Shown here: positions 24,393-32,664 of the stretch, one piece after another
How positions within the stretch are numbered: the first letter of the stretch is position 1
Layout: every line of letters starts with the position of its first letter
Source: Aldehydirespirator sp963667505
GTDB taxonomy: Bacteria; Actinomycetota; Acidimicrobiia; Acidimicrobiales; Aldehydirespiratoraceae
Reading direction: 5' to 3'
Length of the DNA: 64,000 bases
Assembly: GCA_963667505.2 (NCBI GenBank)
Contig: OY763490.2
Coordinates: 3,224,001 to 3,288,000, forward strand
Notes under the pieces: model-generated
Database searches by the model: none
Told to the model about the DNA's origin: nothing
What the model saw: only the letters and a program-made list of their open reading frames with translations
Position numbers and translations under genes: made by a program

Positions 24393-25292
24393 TCAGAGAT
24401 GGGTCTCGAACCAGTCTGCACACAGGACTGCGGCGTCGCCTCGTCGTCGCTGGTCCTTGTAGATCGTCTGGTGGGTTGACTTGCGGATGATCTCGAGCCG
24501 CTTGTCGCGGCAGGGGATAGCGTGAAAGGCATCGAGAGCAAGATCCCAGTGGGTGTGGTCATCGCCTTCGGCCAACACCACAAGGGTAGCGCACCTGTCG
24601 ATTCGCTCGGCGTACGGGCGGACGTTGTACTCCAGCAGCCACTCGGTGGAGCGTGTAGTCGCCTTGCCGACGTAGTTCGGCCCTTCGTGGACGAGCTCGC
24701 GGAACATGTCGGCGCTGGTCGGAAACGGCCATGTGGCCAAGCCTTCGGGTTCTTGGGGATTGTGGTCGAGGTAGCCGGGCCGGCTGCCGCTGAACTGAGC
24801 CGAGCGGTCGGTTTCGACGGCTCTGAGCAGCTCGCGGAAAGAGATCGTGCCGTGCGCCAATCGCAGATTCTCGTAGCCGTTGATCACTGGCACGACGGAA
24901 CTGGCGGCCTTGACTCGCCGGTCGGTGGCAGCCAACTGGAGGACATGTCCGCCGCTGTAGGAGATTCCCCATACACCGATGCGTTCGGGATCGACACCAT
25001 CGATCTGCTGAGCGAATGAGATGGCGTTCTTGTAGTCCTCGATCTGGTCCCACGGATTGATCCGCTGTCGTGGCTCGCCTTCGGACTCTCCAAGGCAGCG
25101 ATAGTCGAATACCAGCGCCGCCATGTTCCGCCTGTTGAATTCCCGGGCGAACGACGGTTGCACGATCTCTTTGACGTAGCACCATCCGCCCCCCTGCACG
25201 ACTATGGGAATGGCGGCTGCGTCGACACCTTCAGGCAGGTAGAGATCTGCTGAGATCTTCAAGCCGTCACTACGAAACGTGACGCGTTCCAT
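24393..25292 (-). CDS. Alpha/beta hydrolase
   Basis: 299 aa cytoplasmic hydrolase. Nucleophile elbow GISYSGGHVL (Ser about residue 122) and oxyanion region VQGGGWCYVKE; FDYRCLGESEGEPRQ is typical of the DLH/BAAT-like and cocaine esterase-like groups. An acid (VLAEGDDHTHWD) and His (STHQTIY) complete a plausible triad. It is the last gene of the minus-strand polyamine-type importer operon, 68 bp after the deacetylase gene, so it may hydrolyse an ester or amide of the imported compound. Substrate not predictable. Confidence 0.82.
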   Translation of the reverse strand: MERVTFRSDGLKISADLYLPEGVDAAAIPIVVQGGGWCYVKEIVQPSFAREFNRRNMAALVFDYRCLGESEGEPRQRINPWDQIEDYKNAISFAQQIDGVDPERIGVWGISYSGGHVLQLAATDRRVKAASSVVPVINGYENLRLAHGTISFRELLRAVETDRSAQFSGSRPGYLDHNPQEPEGLATWPFPTSADMFRELVHEGPNYVGKATTRSTEWLLEYNVRPYAERIDRCATLVVLAEGDDHTHWDLALDAFHAIPCRDKRLEIIRKSTHQTIYKDQRRRGDAAVLCADWFETHL

Positions 25293-25360
25293 TGTTGCAC
25301 CCCCGTCTCCAGCCAGCCTCTGGGGCTGGTGCTTCGTGTAATGGGCTCACAGTCAGTCTC

Positions 25361-26278
25361 TTAGCAGAACGTTTCCACAAGGCGGTTGCGCTTCGCGAGG
25401 CGGACTGCTTCGGTCATCGTTCTGAAGTGAAGGCCCGGACGGTCGGCTGTCTGCCGCAGCACGCGTTCAACCATCTTCAACACATGAGCTCTGCCCGTCA
25501 CCTGCGGGTGCATGGTGATGTTCACCACGCCGTTGGGCTCGTGCTCCAAGGCGTACTCGATGTGGTCGAGCCAGTCCCCGCCGATGGCCTCGGTGGATCC
25601 GTATCCCGGCCGCAACGGCTCCCACACGAACGTGAACGGAGGGAAGTCGTCCAGACTCCAGCTGACCGGAACCTCCACGATGGACGTAGGCGTGCCGAAC
25701 GAGTAGCTGCCGTCCTCGTTGAGTCGGTCGCCGTCGCGCAGCCAGTACATCCGCAGGTCGTGGGCCATGAGGCTGCTGTCGTACTGGAACCCGTAGTCGG
25801 CCAGCAGCCGCGGCGAATGGGCATTGAGATTCCAGGAGGGTGAGCGGTAGCCGACCGGGGATTGACCCGTGAGGCGCTCGATGGCGTCCATGCCCTGCTC
25901 CAAGTACCGGGTCTCGGTGGCTCTGTCGAGACCCTCGAGAGGCTCATGGGCGTAGCCGTGGTGCTGGACCTCGTGGCCGGCCTCGACGATCCTGGAGCAC
26001 ACCTCGGGGAAGGTGTCAATCGTGTGGCCTGGCACGAACCAGGTGCTCGTGATGTCGAAGTCTCGTAGGAGCCTCAGCACACGATCGGCTCCGACTCGGG
26101 CGCCGAACTCACCGCGCGACAGGGTTCCGGGCGCCGTCGTGCGCATCATCGTGAGCCAGATGCACAGCGCGTCGAAGTCGAACGTAAGCAGGACCGACAA
26201 ACCCGGAGCCTCAGGCTCGCTGGGCCGCGGTGGGTTGCTGGTGCGCTGAGTCTCGCGGGGCCTCTGTGGGTCGCTCAC
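25361..26278 (-). CDS. Polysaccharide-deacetylase-family amidohydrolase (PuuE-like)
   Basis: 305 aa from GTG 26278, which overlaps the stop of the permease gene (GTGA); an upstream in-frame start would run through that permease gene. NodB-type fold: LLTFDFDALCIWL (first metal Asp), FVPGHTIDTFPEVCSRIVEAGHEVQHHGYAHE (metal His pair, seen as GHEVQHHGYAHE), GYRSPSWNLNAHS and VNITMHPQVTGR. The metal Asp-His-His set is complete. The short SRGEFGARVGADRVLRLL segment is typical of the PuuE/allantoinase-like branch rather than cell-wall deacetylases, and there is no signal peptide. Its location in an ABC operon suggests it cleaves an acylated or cyclic amide that is imported. Confidence 0.82.
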   Translation of the reverse strand: MSDPQRPRETQRTSNPPRPSEPEAPGLSVLLTFDFDALCIWLTMMRTTAPGTLSRGEFGARVGADRVLRLLRDFDITSTWFVPGHTIDTFPEVCSRIVEAGHEVQHHGYAHEPLEGLDRATETRYLEQGMDAIERLTGQSPVGYRSPSWNLNAHSPRLLADYGFQYDSSLMAHDLRMYWLRDGDRLNEDGSYSFGTPTSIVEVPVSWSLDDFPPFTFVWEPLRPGYGSTEAIGGDWLDHIEYALEHEPNGVVNITMHPQVTGRAHVLKMVERVLRQTADRPGLHFRTMTEAVRLAKRNRLVETFC

Positions 26279-27165
26279 GTTCGGGCTCCTGTGGGTTGCT
26301 GATGTCTGAAGGCTTTTCGCACGCTTCCGATGTACATCAAGAGCAGGATCAGGGAAACGGTGATGATCAGGACGCCGAGCGCGAAGATCGAGGGGGTGAT
26401 CCTCAGCTGTGCAGCCGAAACCAGCATGAGAGGCAGGGTTCGATCGGCGCCCATTATGAAGATGGAGTGCGCATACTCGTCGAAGCTCAGCATGAACGCG
26501 AAGAGACATGATCCTATTATTGCCGGCTTCATGACGGGAACAGTGACCGTGAAGAACGTCTCAAGCTGGGACGCGCCCAACGTGTGGGCGGCTTCCTCGA
26601 TGCGCCGATCGAAGCGGTTGAACAACACCATGAAGAGCAGGAACGAGAAGGGCATGGTCCAGACAACATGGGCGATGATCCCGGTGGTGAACAGCCCAGC
26701 AGGGATGCCCAGCTCCGAGAAGATGGTGACAAGGCCCAAGCTCACCGCCAGCCCCGGAGTCACGATCCCGAGCAGGATCGCGTAGGTCGCCAAGCGAGCG
26801 CCGCGGAACTTGGACCGCATGGCCTGCGCCGCGGCCATCGCGACAATCGTCGAGATCACCGCGGTAGCGACCGCCAGCTTCAGGGAGTTGCCGATGCTCG
26901 CCTTGAAGTCGAAGACGGCCTGCCCGAGATAGTCGGGGTGATCGGTGATGACGGACAGGTCGGCGAGGGACCGGTACCAGAGAGTGCCCGGATCCGTGAT
27001 CGGGAACGTCGCTCCACCCTGGGGGCCTTGAAATGACAGCAGCAATATCAGCAGGATAGGTATATAGATGAAACCCAGCACGATCAGCACCGGGATCGCC
27101 AGCGAGATCCGGGCCCACAGGCCGAAACGGACCGGCGGTGCAGGTCGAACCGCGCTTGAGCGCAT
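26275..27165 (-). CDS. potC: Polyamine-type ABC permease (PotC-like)
   Basis: 296 aa, six-helix permease of the spermidine/putrescine family. PotC features are FIYIPILLILLLSFQ, NSLKLAVATAVISTIVAMAAAQAM, the EAAHTLGAS ATPase-docking loop (RIEEAAHTLGASQLETFFTVTVP) and LSFDEYAHSIFI. Its start follows the potB stop directly, and its stop overlaps the deacetylase gene. Polyamine-family permeases also serve opines, GABA and other cationic or zwitterionic amines, so the exact ligand is open. Confidence 0.87.
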   Translation of the reverse strand: MRSSAVRPAPPVRFGLWARISLAIPVLIVLGFIYIPILLILLLSFQGPQGGATFPITDPGTLWYRSLADLSVITDHPDYLGQAVFDFKASIGNSLKLAVATAVISTIVAMAAAQAMRSKFRGARLATYAILLGIVTPGLAVSLGLVTIFSELGIPAGLFTTGIIAHVVWTMPFSFLLFMVLFNRFDRRIEEAAHTLGASQLETFFTVTVPVMKPAIIGSCLFAFMLSFDEYAHSIFIMGADRTLPLMLVSAAQLRITPSIFALGVLIITVSLILLLMYIGSVRKAFRHQQPTGART

Positions 27166-27981
27166 TCAGAGGTCCCTCTCGAGTTGGGCGAAACGCAGCA
27201 GCCCCACGGCGATGGACAACGTGATCACGACGAGGGCGACCGCCTGAGCGCTCGCTTGCGGCCACAGCAGCAGTTCAGCCCTTCGCCAGACGGTTCCAGC
27301 CAGGAGTGGCGAAAGGCCCCCGCCGATGATTCGCTCGGTGGCGAAGTCCGACAGAATCATGACTGACACGAAGATCCAGCCGACGATTATGCCTGGTCGG
27401 GCCAACGGCAACTCGACGGTCCAGAACGTCTTGAAGGGGGACGCGCCCAAGTTCTGGGCTGCCCGCAGCAGGTCCTCGTCGAGTTGGCGGAGCTTGAAGA
27501 AGGTAGGGCCGATGATGAAGGCAACATAGAGAAAGACGAGTGCGGTCATCATCGAGGGCGATGTGTACAAGAACAAGTCAGATGGTTCATCCAAGATGCT
27601 GGCCTCCGTCAAGGCGGTGTTGAGAAGACCGGCTCGGCCGAAGAGCGGGATCCAGGTGATCATTCGGATCACATAGCTGACGATGAACGGAACAAAGAGG
27701 AGAAAGATCAGAGCAGTGCGAACCCATTCAACCGTCACGACCCGGGCGGCGAAGTATGCGACAAGGACTCCGAAGACAGTAGAGATGGCGAGAACGGTCG
27801 CCAGAACCTGCAGCGTCCAGCGAACGGTCGCCCAGAACGTGCCGCTTGTGAGGATGTTGGCGTAGTTCGAGGCGGTGAGATCGGAGCGCATCCCCACCGA
27901 TGCGCCCGTCCAGAAGCTGAACACCACGATTGCGCCCAGGGGGACGGCGAGGCCGATGGCGACCCACAGCAGGGCAGGCAC
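27166..27981 (-). CDS. potB: Polyamine-type ABC permease (PotB-like)
   Basis: 271 aa from GTG 27981. Features: VPALLWVAIGLAVPLGAIVVFSFW first helix, RTALIFLLFVPFIVSYVIRMITWIPLFG, the docking loop LRAAQNLGASPFKTFWTVELPLARPGI (EAA variant) and LSDFATERIIGGG. No other ATG/GTG/TTG lies between the upstream stop and this GTG, although the in-frame sequence RLSLVTGQARLA before it looks protein-like, so an unusual start further up is possible. Forms the channel with PotC. Confidence 0.85.
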   Translation of the reverse strand: MPALLWVAIGLAVPLGAIVVFSFWTGASVGMRSDLTASNYANILTSGTFWATVRWTLQVLATVLAISTVFGVLVAYFAARVVTVEWVRTALIFLLFVPFIVSYVIRMITWIPLFGRAGLLNTALTEASILDEPSDLFLYTSPSMMTALVFLYVAFIIGPTFFKLRQLDEDLLRAAQNLGASPFKTFWTVELPLARPGIIVGWIFVSVMILSDFATERIIGGGLSPLLAGTVWRRAELLLWPQASAQAVALVVITLSIAVGLLRFAQLERDL

Positions 27982-28101
27982 AGCCAGCCGAGCCTGGCCG
28001 GTGACCAGACTCAGCCGAGCGGTGCGATCAGCGGTGTCAGCGGATGGCTTCAGATGCTCGTGGCCCCCTCGGATCCGCCTGCGGGAGGTGGACGGCTCGG
28101 T

Positions 28102-29346
28102 CTAGGACGCGACGAAGTCCTGCCACCTCGACTCCAGGTACTCCGACTCGTCCGGGAACTGCCACCACCAGGCCGCCTTGGATGCGATGTCATCGACGGA
28201 GCCGCGGTCGCGGCCGCCGCCGTTGTACCAGTAGTCCCAGGCGTTGACTCCCGGCTCGGGCGAGTCGGCGCCCTCCAGCGCGGCCTGGGCCACCGACGGC
28301 GTCGGCGTCATGTAGCCCTGGTTGGCGACCGCGGCCGGCGCGAAGCCCTCGTGCCAGAAGTTGGCGTAGGCGACGGCTGCGTCGTAGTTGGGGGACTCGG
28401 CTGACAGCACGACACCGTGGAACCACATGTTGTAGCCCTCCTTGATGGTGCCGTACACAGCCGGCTTGCCTCGGGCCGCCACCTCTCGGACGATCGGCTC
28501 CCAGGCGTTCATCAAGGACACCTCCCCGGTGTCGAGGATCTCGATCGCCTGCCCGAAGTCGTCCCACAGGAGCCGGAACTGTCCGTCCCGCTTACGCTCG
28601 ATGAGGAAGTCGATGGCGAAGTCGATGTCGTTGCGGCTGGGGTTGCCGATAGTGCCCTCGGTCTGGTACTCGCCGGTCCCGACGAATGTGGCCAGCACTT
28701 CCATCGGAGCGCGCAGCGAGGCGTTGAACAGCGCCACCTTGCCCGCGTACTTGGGGTCCCACAGCGCGGCGTAGGAGTCGAGCTCCTCATCGATCAGGTC
28801 TGTGCGGTAGCCGATGGAGTCGCCGTTCCAAACCGTCGGAACAACCCACACCTCGTCGAGAGCGCCTGAGTCGCGGGCCTCCTGGGTGTAGATCTGGGTG
28901 AACGGGTGGCCGTCGCCATCCTGGCCGGCCGCGCCCGGTACCCGGAACACCTCCAACAGAGCGTCCCAGTGCGTGATGTCGGCCACCTTGATGGGCTGCA
29001 GCGTCCCGGCCTCCACCAGCGGCGCGATCTGGGCGCCTTGGGCTTCCATGACGTCCCACTGGTTCTGATAGCCGCCCTGGATCCACTGGGGCACCATCTC
29101 GCCGAACCCGACCTGGGTGCCGGTGGCGGGGATGCCCGTCTCTGCCGTGTACTGCGCCAGCACGGGGTCGAGCACGGTGGTGCCGATGCCCATGGTCCTC
29201 AGCTCGAGCTGCTGCTCGACCCTGCTGCCGCTGCACGCCGCCAGGAACGCCGGCATGGCGCCAATCCCGAGGGTCGCGTACCCGGTGTTGGCGAGGAATC
29301 GCCTCCGGGTCATGCCTCGAGGTTCTGGGTTGGGTTGGTGGTCCAT
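28102..29346 (-). CDS. potD: Polyamine-type ABC substrate-binding lipoprotein (PotD-like)
   Basis: 414 aa. Tat motif MTRRRFLANTG with lipobox LAAC (Cys38); an exported, lipid-anchored binding protein. The PotD-type fold includes LRTMGIGTTVLDPVLAQYTAETG, VVPTVWNGDSIGYRTDLIDEEL (closely like the GTTAIGYN region of PotD), NPSRNDIDFAIDFLI, EVSLMNAWEPIVREV and YMTPTPSVAQAAL. It is larger than E. coli PotD (348 aa). The conserved Trp/Asp pocket residues cannot be assigned securely by eye, so ligand remains polyamine-like, amino-acid-derived or another amine. Confidence 0.87.
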   Translation of the reverse strand: MDHQPNPEPRGMTRRRFLANTGYATLGIGAMPAFLAACSGSRVEQQLELRTMGIGTTVLDPVLAQYTAETGIPATGTQVGFGEMVPQWIQGGYQNQWDVMEAQGAQIAPLVEAGTLQPIKVADITHWDALLEVFRVPGAAGQDGDGHPFTQIYTQEARDSGALDEVWVVPTVWNGDSIGYRTDLIDEELDSYAALWDPKYAGKVALFNASLRAPMEVLATFVGTGEYQTEGTIGNPSRNDIDFAIDFLIERKRDGQFRLLWDDFGQAIEILDTGEVSLMNAWEPIVREVAARGKPAVYGTIKEGYNMWFHGVVLSAESPNYDAAVAYANFWHEGFAPAAVANQGYMTPTPSVAQAALEGADSPEPGVNAWDYWYNGGGRDRGSVDDIASKAAWWWQFPDESEYLESRWQDFVAS

Positions 29347-29368
29347 GCTGCCTCCCGTTGGGTTGTTG

Positions 29369-30484
29369 CTATTGCATGAGATATGCGTGATCTATGTCCC
29401 AGCCGACGAGCACGTCGTCGCCGAGTCGAAGCTGGCCGATGCCGTTTCCAGACTCGCCGCGGCTCAGGGACTCGGGTTCCTCCATGCGGTACTCCGTGCC
29501 GTCGGCAGCCTTGACCAGGAAGGTCACCGTGGTGCCCGAGTACCGAGCCCCGGCGACTGTTCCCTTGAAGTGGTTGGGCGTCTGCGCGGGAGTCACCCGC
29601 CTCAACGCGTCAGCCCGCACGATCAGAGTCGCAGGCTTCCCTGAGAGGACCGGGTGGCCGTCGGATCCCTTGGCGAGGAACTCGCCGAGCGTCGTGCGGA
29701 TCCTGTGCAAGCCGCCGTCGGCGACCTCGGTCGGCGTGGCGTCCATCAGATTGTTCTGGCCGACGAAGCTGGCCACGAAGCGGGTCTTGGGCCGGGCGAA
29801 CACCTCAGCCGGTGTGCCGACCTGCTCGAGTTGGCCATCGTGCAGCACGAGTATGCGGTCGGCCATCGCGATGGCCTCGCTCTGGTCGTGGGTCACATGG
29901 ATGAAGCTGCAGGCCAGCTCCTTCTGCAGCCGCTTGAGTTCTGCTTGCATCTCGATGCGGAGGGCGGCGTCGAGCGCTCCGAGAGCCTCGTCGAGCAGAA
30001 CGACCCTGGGCTCAGTGGCGATTGCCCTGGCCAGCGCGACGCGCTGCTGCTGCCCCCCGCTGAGCTGCTCGGCCCGGCGGTCGCCGAGTCCCTCCAGGCC
30101 GACCAGGCTCAGCAGGTCGTCGGCTCGGCTGCGTCGCTCGGGCTTGGAGACCCCTCGCATGCGAAGGCCGTAGGCGACGTTGTCCCGGATGTTCAGGTGC
30201 GGGAACAGGGCGTAGCTCTGGAACACCATGGGCGTCCCCCGCCGGTGGGGAGGAACCGCCGCGGCGTCCTCGCCGAAGAGCTTGACGGTTCCGCCGGTCG
30301 GAGCGTCGAGCCCGGCGATCATGCGGACGGTGGTCGTCTTGCCCGATCCGCTCGGCCCGATGATGGAGAAGAACTCCCCTGCGCGCACGGTGAAGGACAC
30401 CGAGTCCAGCGCCAGAGTGTCACCGAAGAGGCGGGACACCTCCTCGAACTCGACCGCAGAATCGAGAGCTTCGGATTCCCTCAC
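29369..30484 (-). CDS. potA: Polyamine-type ABC ATPase (PotA-like)
   Basis: 371 aa. Walker A GPSGSGKTT, Q-loop MVFQSYALFPHLNI, signature LSGGQQQRVALARAI, Walker B VVLLDEALGALD (Ala instead of the usual Pro after Glu) and H-loop FIHVTHDQSEAIAMADRI. C-terminal TOBE domain from about residue 265 (VGQNNLMDATPTEV onward) matches PotA/UgpC. First gene of the importer operon, 23 bp before the potD start; a promoter candidate lies about 110 bp upstream. Confidence 0.92.
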   Translation of the reverse strand: MRESEALDSAVEFEEVSRLFGDTLALDSVSFTVRAGEFFSIIGPSGSGKTTTVRMIAGLDAPTGGTVKLFGEDAAAVPPHRRGTPMVFQSYALFPHLNIRDNVAYGLRMRGVSKPERRSRADDLLSLVGLEGLGDRRAEQLSGGQQQRVALARAIATEPRVVLLDEALGALDAALRIEMQAELKRLQKELACSFIHVTHDQSEAIAMADRILVLHDGQLEQVGTPAEVFARPKTRFVASFVGQNNLMDATPTEVADGGLHRIRTTLGEFLAKGSDGHPVLSGKPATLIVRADALRRVTPAQTPNHFKGTVAGARYSGTTVTFLVKAADGTEYRMEEPESLSRGESGNGIGQLRLGDDVLVGWDIDHAYLMQ

Positions 30485-30596
30485 GCCGCCCCTTCGCTCG
30501 CTGTGTCGACTGGGTCGCTACGTCATCGGTGCTCGGGGGTTTGGGGGTGGGATGACAAGCGATTCGTCGGCCGTCCGCCGGGTGGCCCGAGATGTG

Positions 30597-30626
30597 AGGC
30601 TAGTTCCCGCAGATTGGGCCATGCAA
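30597..30626 (-). promoter_or_regulatory. Candidate promoter of the potADBC operon
   Basis: Read on the minus strand, TTGCAT (30626-30621) and TAGCCT (30602-30597) are 18 bp apart, about 112 nt before the potA start. The 172-bp gap to the E1-beta gene is long enough for a separate transcription unit; otherwise read-through from the hyu/E1 genes would drive the importer. Confidence 0.35.
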
Positions 30627-30656
30627 ACCGCGCCTAGCGTCCCGCAGCGGCTGGCG

Positions 30657-31637
30657 TCAGTGTCGGGCGAGATCCCGGACAGCTGATTCGATGGCCGTCC
30701 GGTCGGGCACGATGGCCGACTCCAAGTGGGCCGCGAACGGGATGGGCGCCCTCGGCGCAGCCAGTCGACGGACGGGCGCGTCGAGGGAGTAGAAGAGCTC
30801 CGACGCCGCCCATGCGCACATCTCCCCGCCCCAGCCGAAGTCTTGGACGGCTTCGTGTACGACGATCATCCGGTTGGTTCGCTGCACCGACTGCGCCAGT
30901 GACTCCCGGTCGTAGGGCCAGATGAACCGCAGGTCGATGATCTCGCAGTCGATGCCTTCAGCGGCGAGCGACTCGGCCGCGGCGAGCGACTCGGCCACCA
31001 TCCGTCCCGCGGTCACGACGGTGACGGACTCGCCACGCCGGGCGATGCGGGCGCCGTAGGGGTGGGCGGCCGCATCGCCCGGCCCGACCTCGCCGCTCTC
31101 GCGGAAGTACGAGTACTTGCTCTCGACGAACACCACCGGGTTGTCGTCTTGGATGGAGTGCCGCAACATCCAATAGGCGTCCGGCACGGTGGAAGGCATG
31201 GCCACAACCAGGCCCGGCACGTGCGCGAACCAGGTCTCGAGATGCTGCGAATGCTGGGGGCCATGCCCGGTGCCGGCATCGGACGGCGTCCTGATGACGA
31301 TCGGGACCGCCACCTGGCCGCCTGACATGTAGCGAAGCTTGGCCGCGCCGTTGACGATCTGGTCCATGGCGGTGGTGATGAAGTCCATGAACATGATCTC
31401 CACCACCGGGCGCAACCCCGCCATGGCCGCGCCGATGGCCCAGCCCACGGTCGCCGACTCGGCCAGGGGAGTGTCGAGCACCCTGCCCTCGAAGCTGTCA
31501 GCCAGTCCCTGGGTGGCGGTGAACACCCCGCCGAGAGCCTCTATCTCCTGTCCCATGACCACTACGGCGGGATCGGACGCGAGCTCGTCGGCCAGGGCTT
31601 TGCGGATCGCTTCGGCGTACTTGATCTCACCAGCCAC
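30657..31637 (-). CDS. 2-oxoacid dehydrogenase / acetoin-type E1 beta subunit
   Basis: 326 aa transketolase-type beta subunit: YAEAIRKALADELASDP, LDTPLAESATVGWAIGAAMAGLRPVVEIMFMDF, TPSDAGTGHGPQHSQHLETWF, and C-terminal transketolase_C domain (EIIDLRFIWPYDRESL, VVHEAVQDFGWGGE). The GPQHSQ segment is the usual active-site loop. It starts 11 nt inside the alpha-subunit gene (overlap 31627-31637). Together they make a thiamine diphosphate E1 that decarboxylates a 2-oxoacid (pyruvate, branched-chain or acetoin type). No lipoyl E2 or E3 gene follows. Confidence 0.9.
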   Translation of the reverse strand: MAGEIKYAEAIRKALADELASDPAVVVMGQEIEALGGVFTATQGLADSFEGRVLDTPLAESATVGWAIGAAMAGLRPVVEIMFMDFITTAMDQIVNGAAKLRYMSGGQVAVPIVIRTPSDAGTGHGPQHSQHLETWFAHVPGLVVAMPSTVPDAYWMLRHSIQDDNPVVFVESKYSYFRESGEVGPGDAAAHPYGARIARRGESVTVVTAGRMVAESLAAAESLAAEGIDCEIIDLRFIWPYDRESLAQSVQRTNRMIVVHEAVQDFGWGGEMCAWAASELFYSLDAPVRRLAAPRAPIPFAAHLESAIVPDRTAIESAVRDLARH

Positions 31638-32664
31638 GCGACCGGCCCTCCTGCTCGAATGCCTCGGAGTAGACGCCGGTCGTCGCGAGCTCCTCGGACG
31701 CCGCCCGTCCCTCGAAGGCGGTGTCCACCGCGTCGGCGATCTCCTGAGCGATCCGGTCGCGGACCGCGGCGGCCTCCGCCTCCGAAACCGGAAGGTCTCG
31801 TTCGGCGTTGGCGATCGGATCGTGGGTCTGCATGTGCGACTTGCCCAAGTCCCTCGGCAGGTACCGGTAGTCGGGATCGTTGAGGCTGTGGGCTCGCACC
31901 CGCCACACCTCGACCTCGAGGAACGCCGCCCTGCCCGTGGCGCGGACCTCGTCGATCATCTCGGCGGCGATCCGGTGCACCGCGAACACGTCATCTCCGG
32001 CGACGTACTCGGATCGAAGCCCGAAGCCCGCCGCCCAGGCGGCGATGGTTCCCGGCTCGCCAAAGGTGCGCTCCACCGGCATCGAATGGGCCAGATGGTT
32101 GTTCTCGCAGGCCACTAGCAACGGCGTTCCCCAGGTCCGCGCCATGCGCAGGGTCTCGGCCAGTACGCCCTGCGCCGCGCCGCCGTCGCCGACGAAGCTG
32201 ACGGCCACGAGGTCCTTGCCCAGCCGCCGGGAGGCCCAGGCCGCGCCGGCGGCCCAGGGCACTCCGCCGGCGACGATGGCGTTCTCTCCCAGGAACCCTG
32301 AGGCGATGTCGTGCAGGTGCATCGAGCCGCCCTTGCCGCCGGAGGACCCCTGCTTCAGGCCCAAAAGCTCGGCGACGATGGCCGCCGGGCTCATGCCTTT
32401 GGCGACGGCGTGGCCATGGCCCCGGTGGGTGGACGTGACCAGATCCGTCGGCCGGAGGCAGCCGATCACGCCCGCAGCCGCAGCCTCCTGTCCCATCGAG
32501 GAATGGAACGAACCGTGCATCCTCCCGGCGAAATGCAGCGCTTCGATGCGCGTCTCGAGCTCGCGGATGCGCATCATGGTCTCGTAGAGCTCAAGGGAGC
32601 CCGAGGAGGCTGTCGCCACCGATGCTGGCTCGGGAGTTGCCGGCGCTTCGGAGCCGCCGGTCAT
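31627..32664 (-). CDS. 2-oxoacid dehydrogenase / acetoin-type E1 alpha subunit
   Basis: 345 aa from ATG 32664, coupled to hyuB by ATGA. TPP-binding motif SFVGDGGAAQGVLAETLRMARTWGTPLLVACENN (GDG ... NN at about residues 167-196, seen as VGDGGAAQGVL and ACENNHLAHSM), GQEAAAAGVIGCLRP, STHRGHGHAVAKGM and GGKGGSMHL. About 20 extra N-terminal residues rich in Ala/Pro/Ser. Pairs with the overlapping beta gene. The tight coupling to hydantoinase genes suggests it acts on the 2-oxoacid derived from the same pathway. Confidence 0.9.
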   Translation of the reverse strand: MTGGSEAPATPEPASVATASSGSLELYETMMRIRELETRIEALHFAGRMHGSFHSSMGQEAAAAGVIGCLRPTDLVTSTHRGHGHAVAKGMSPAAIVAELLGLKQGSSGGKGGSMHLHDIASGFLGENAIVAGGVPWAAGAAWASRRLGKDLVAVSFVGDGGAAQGVLAETLRMARTWGTPLLVACENNHLAHSMPVERTFGEPGTIAAWAAGFGLRSEYVAGDDVFAVHRIAAEMIDEVRATGRAAFLEVEVWRVRAHSLNDPDYRYLPRDLGKSHMQTHDPIANAERDLPVSEAEAAAVRDRIAQEIADAVDTAFEGRAASEELATTGVYSEAFEQEGRSRGW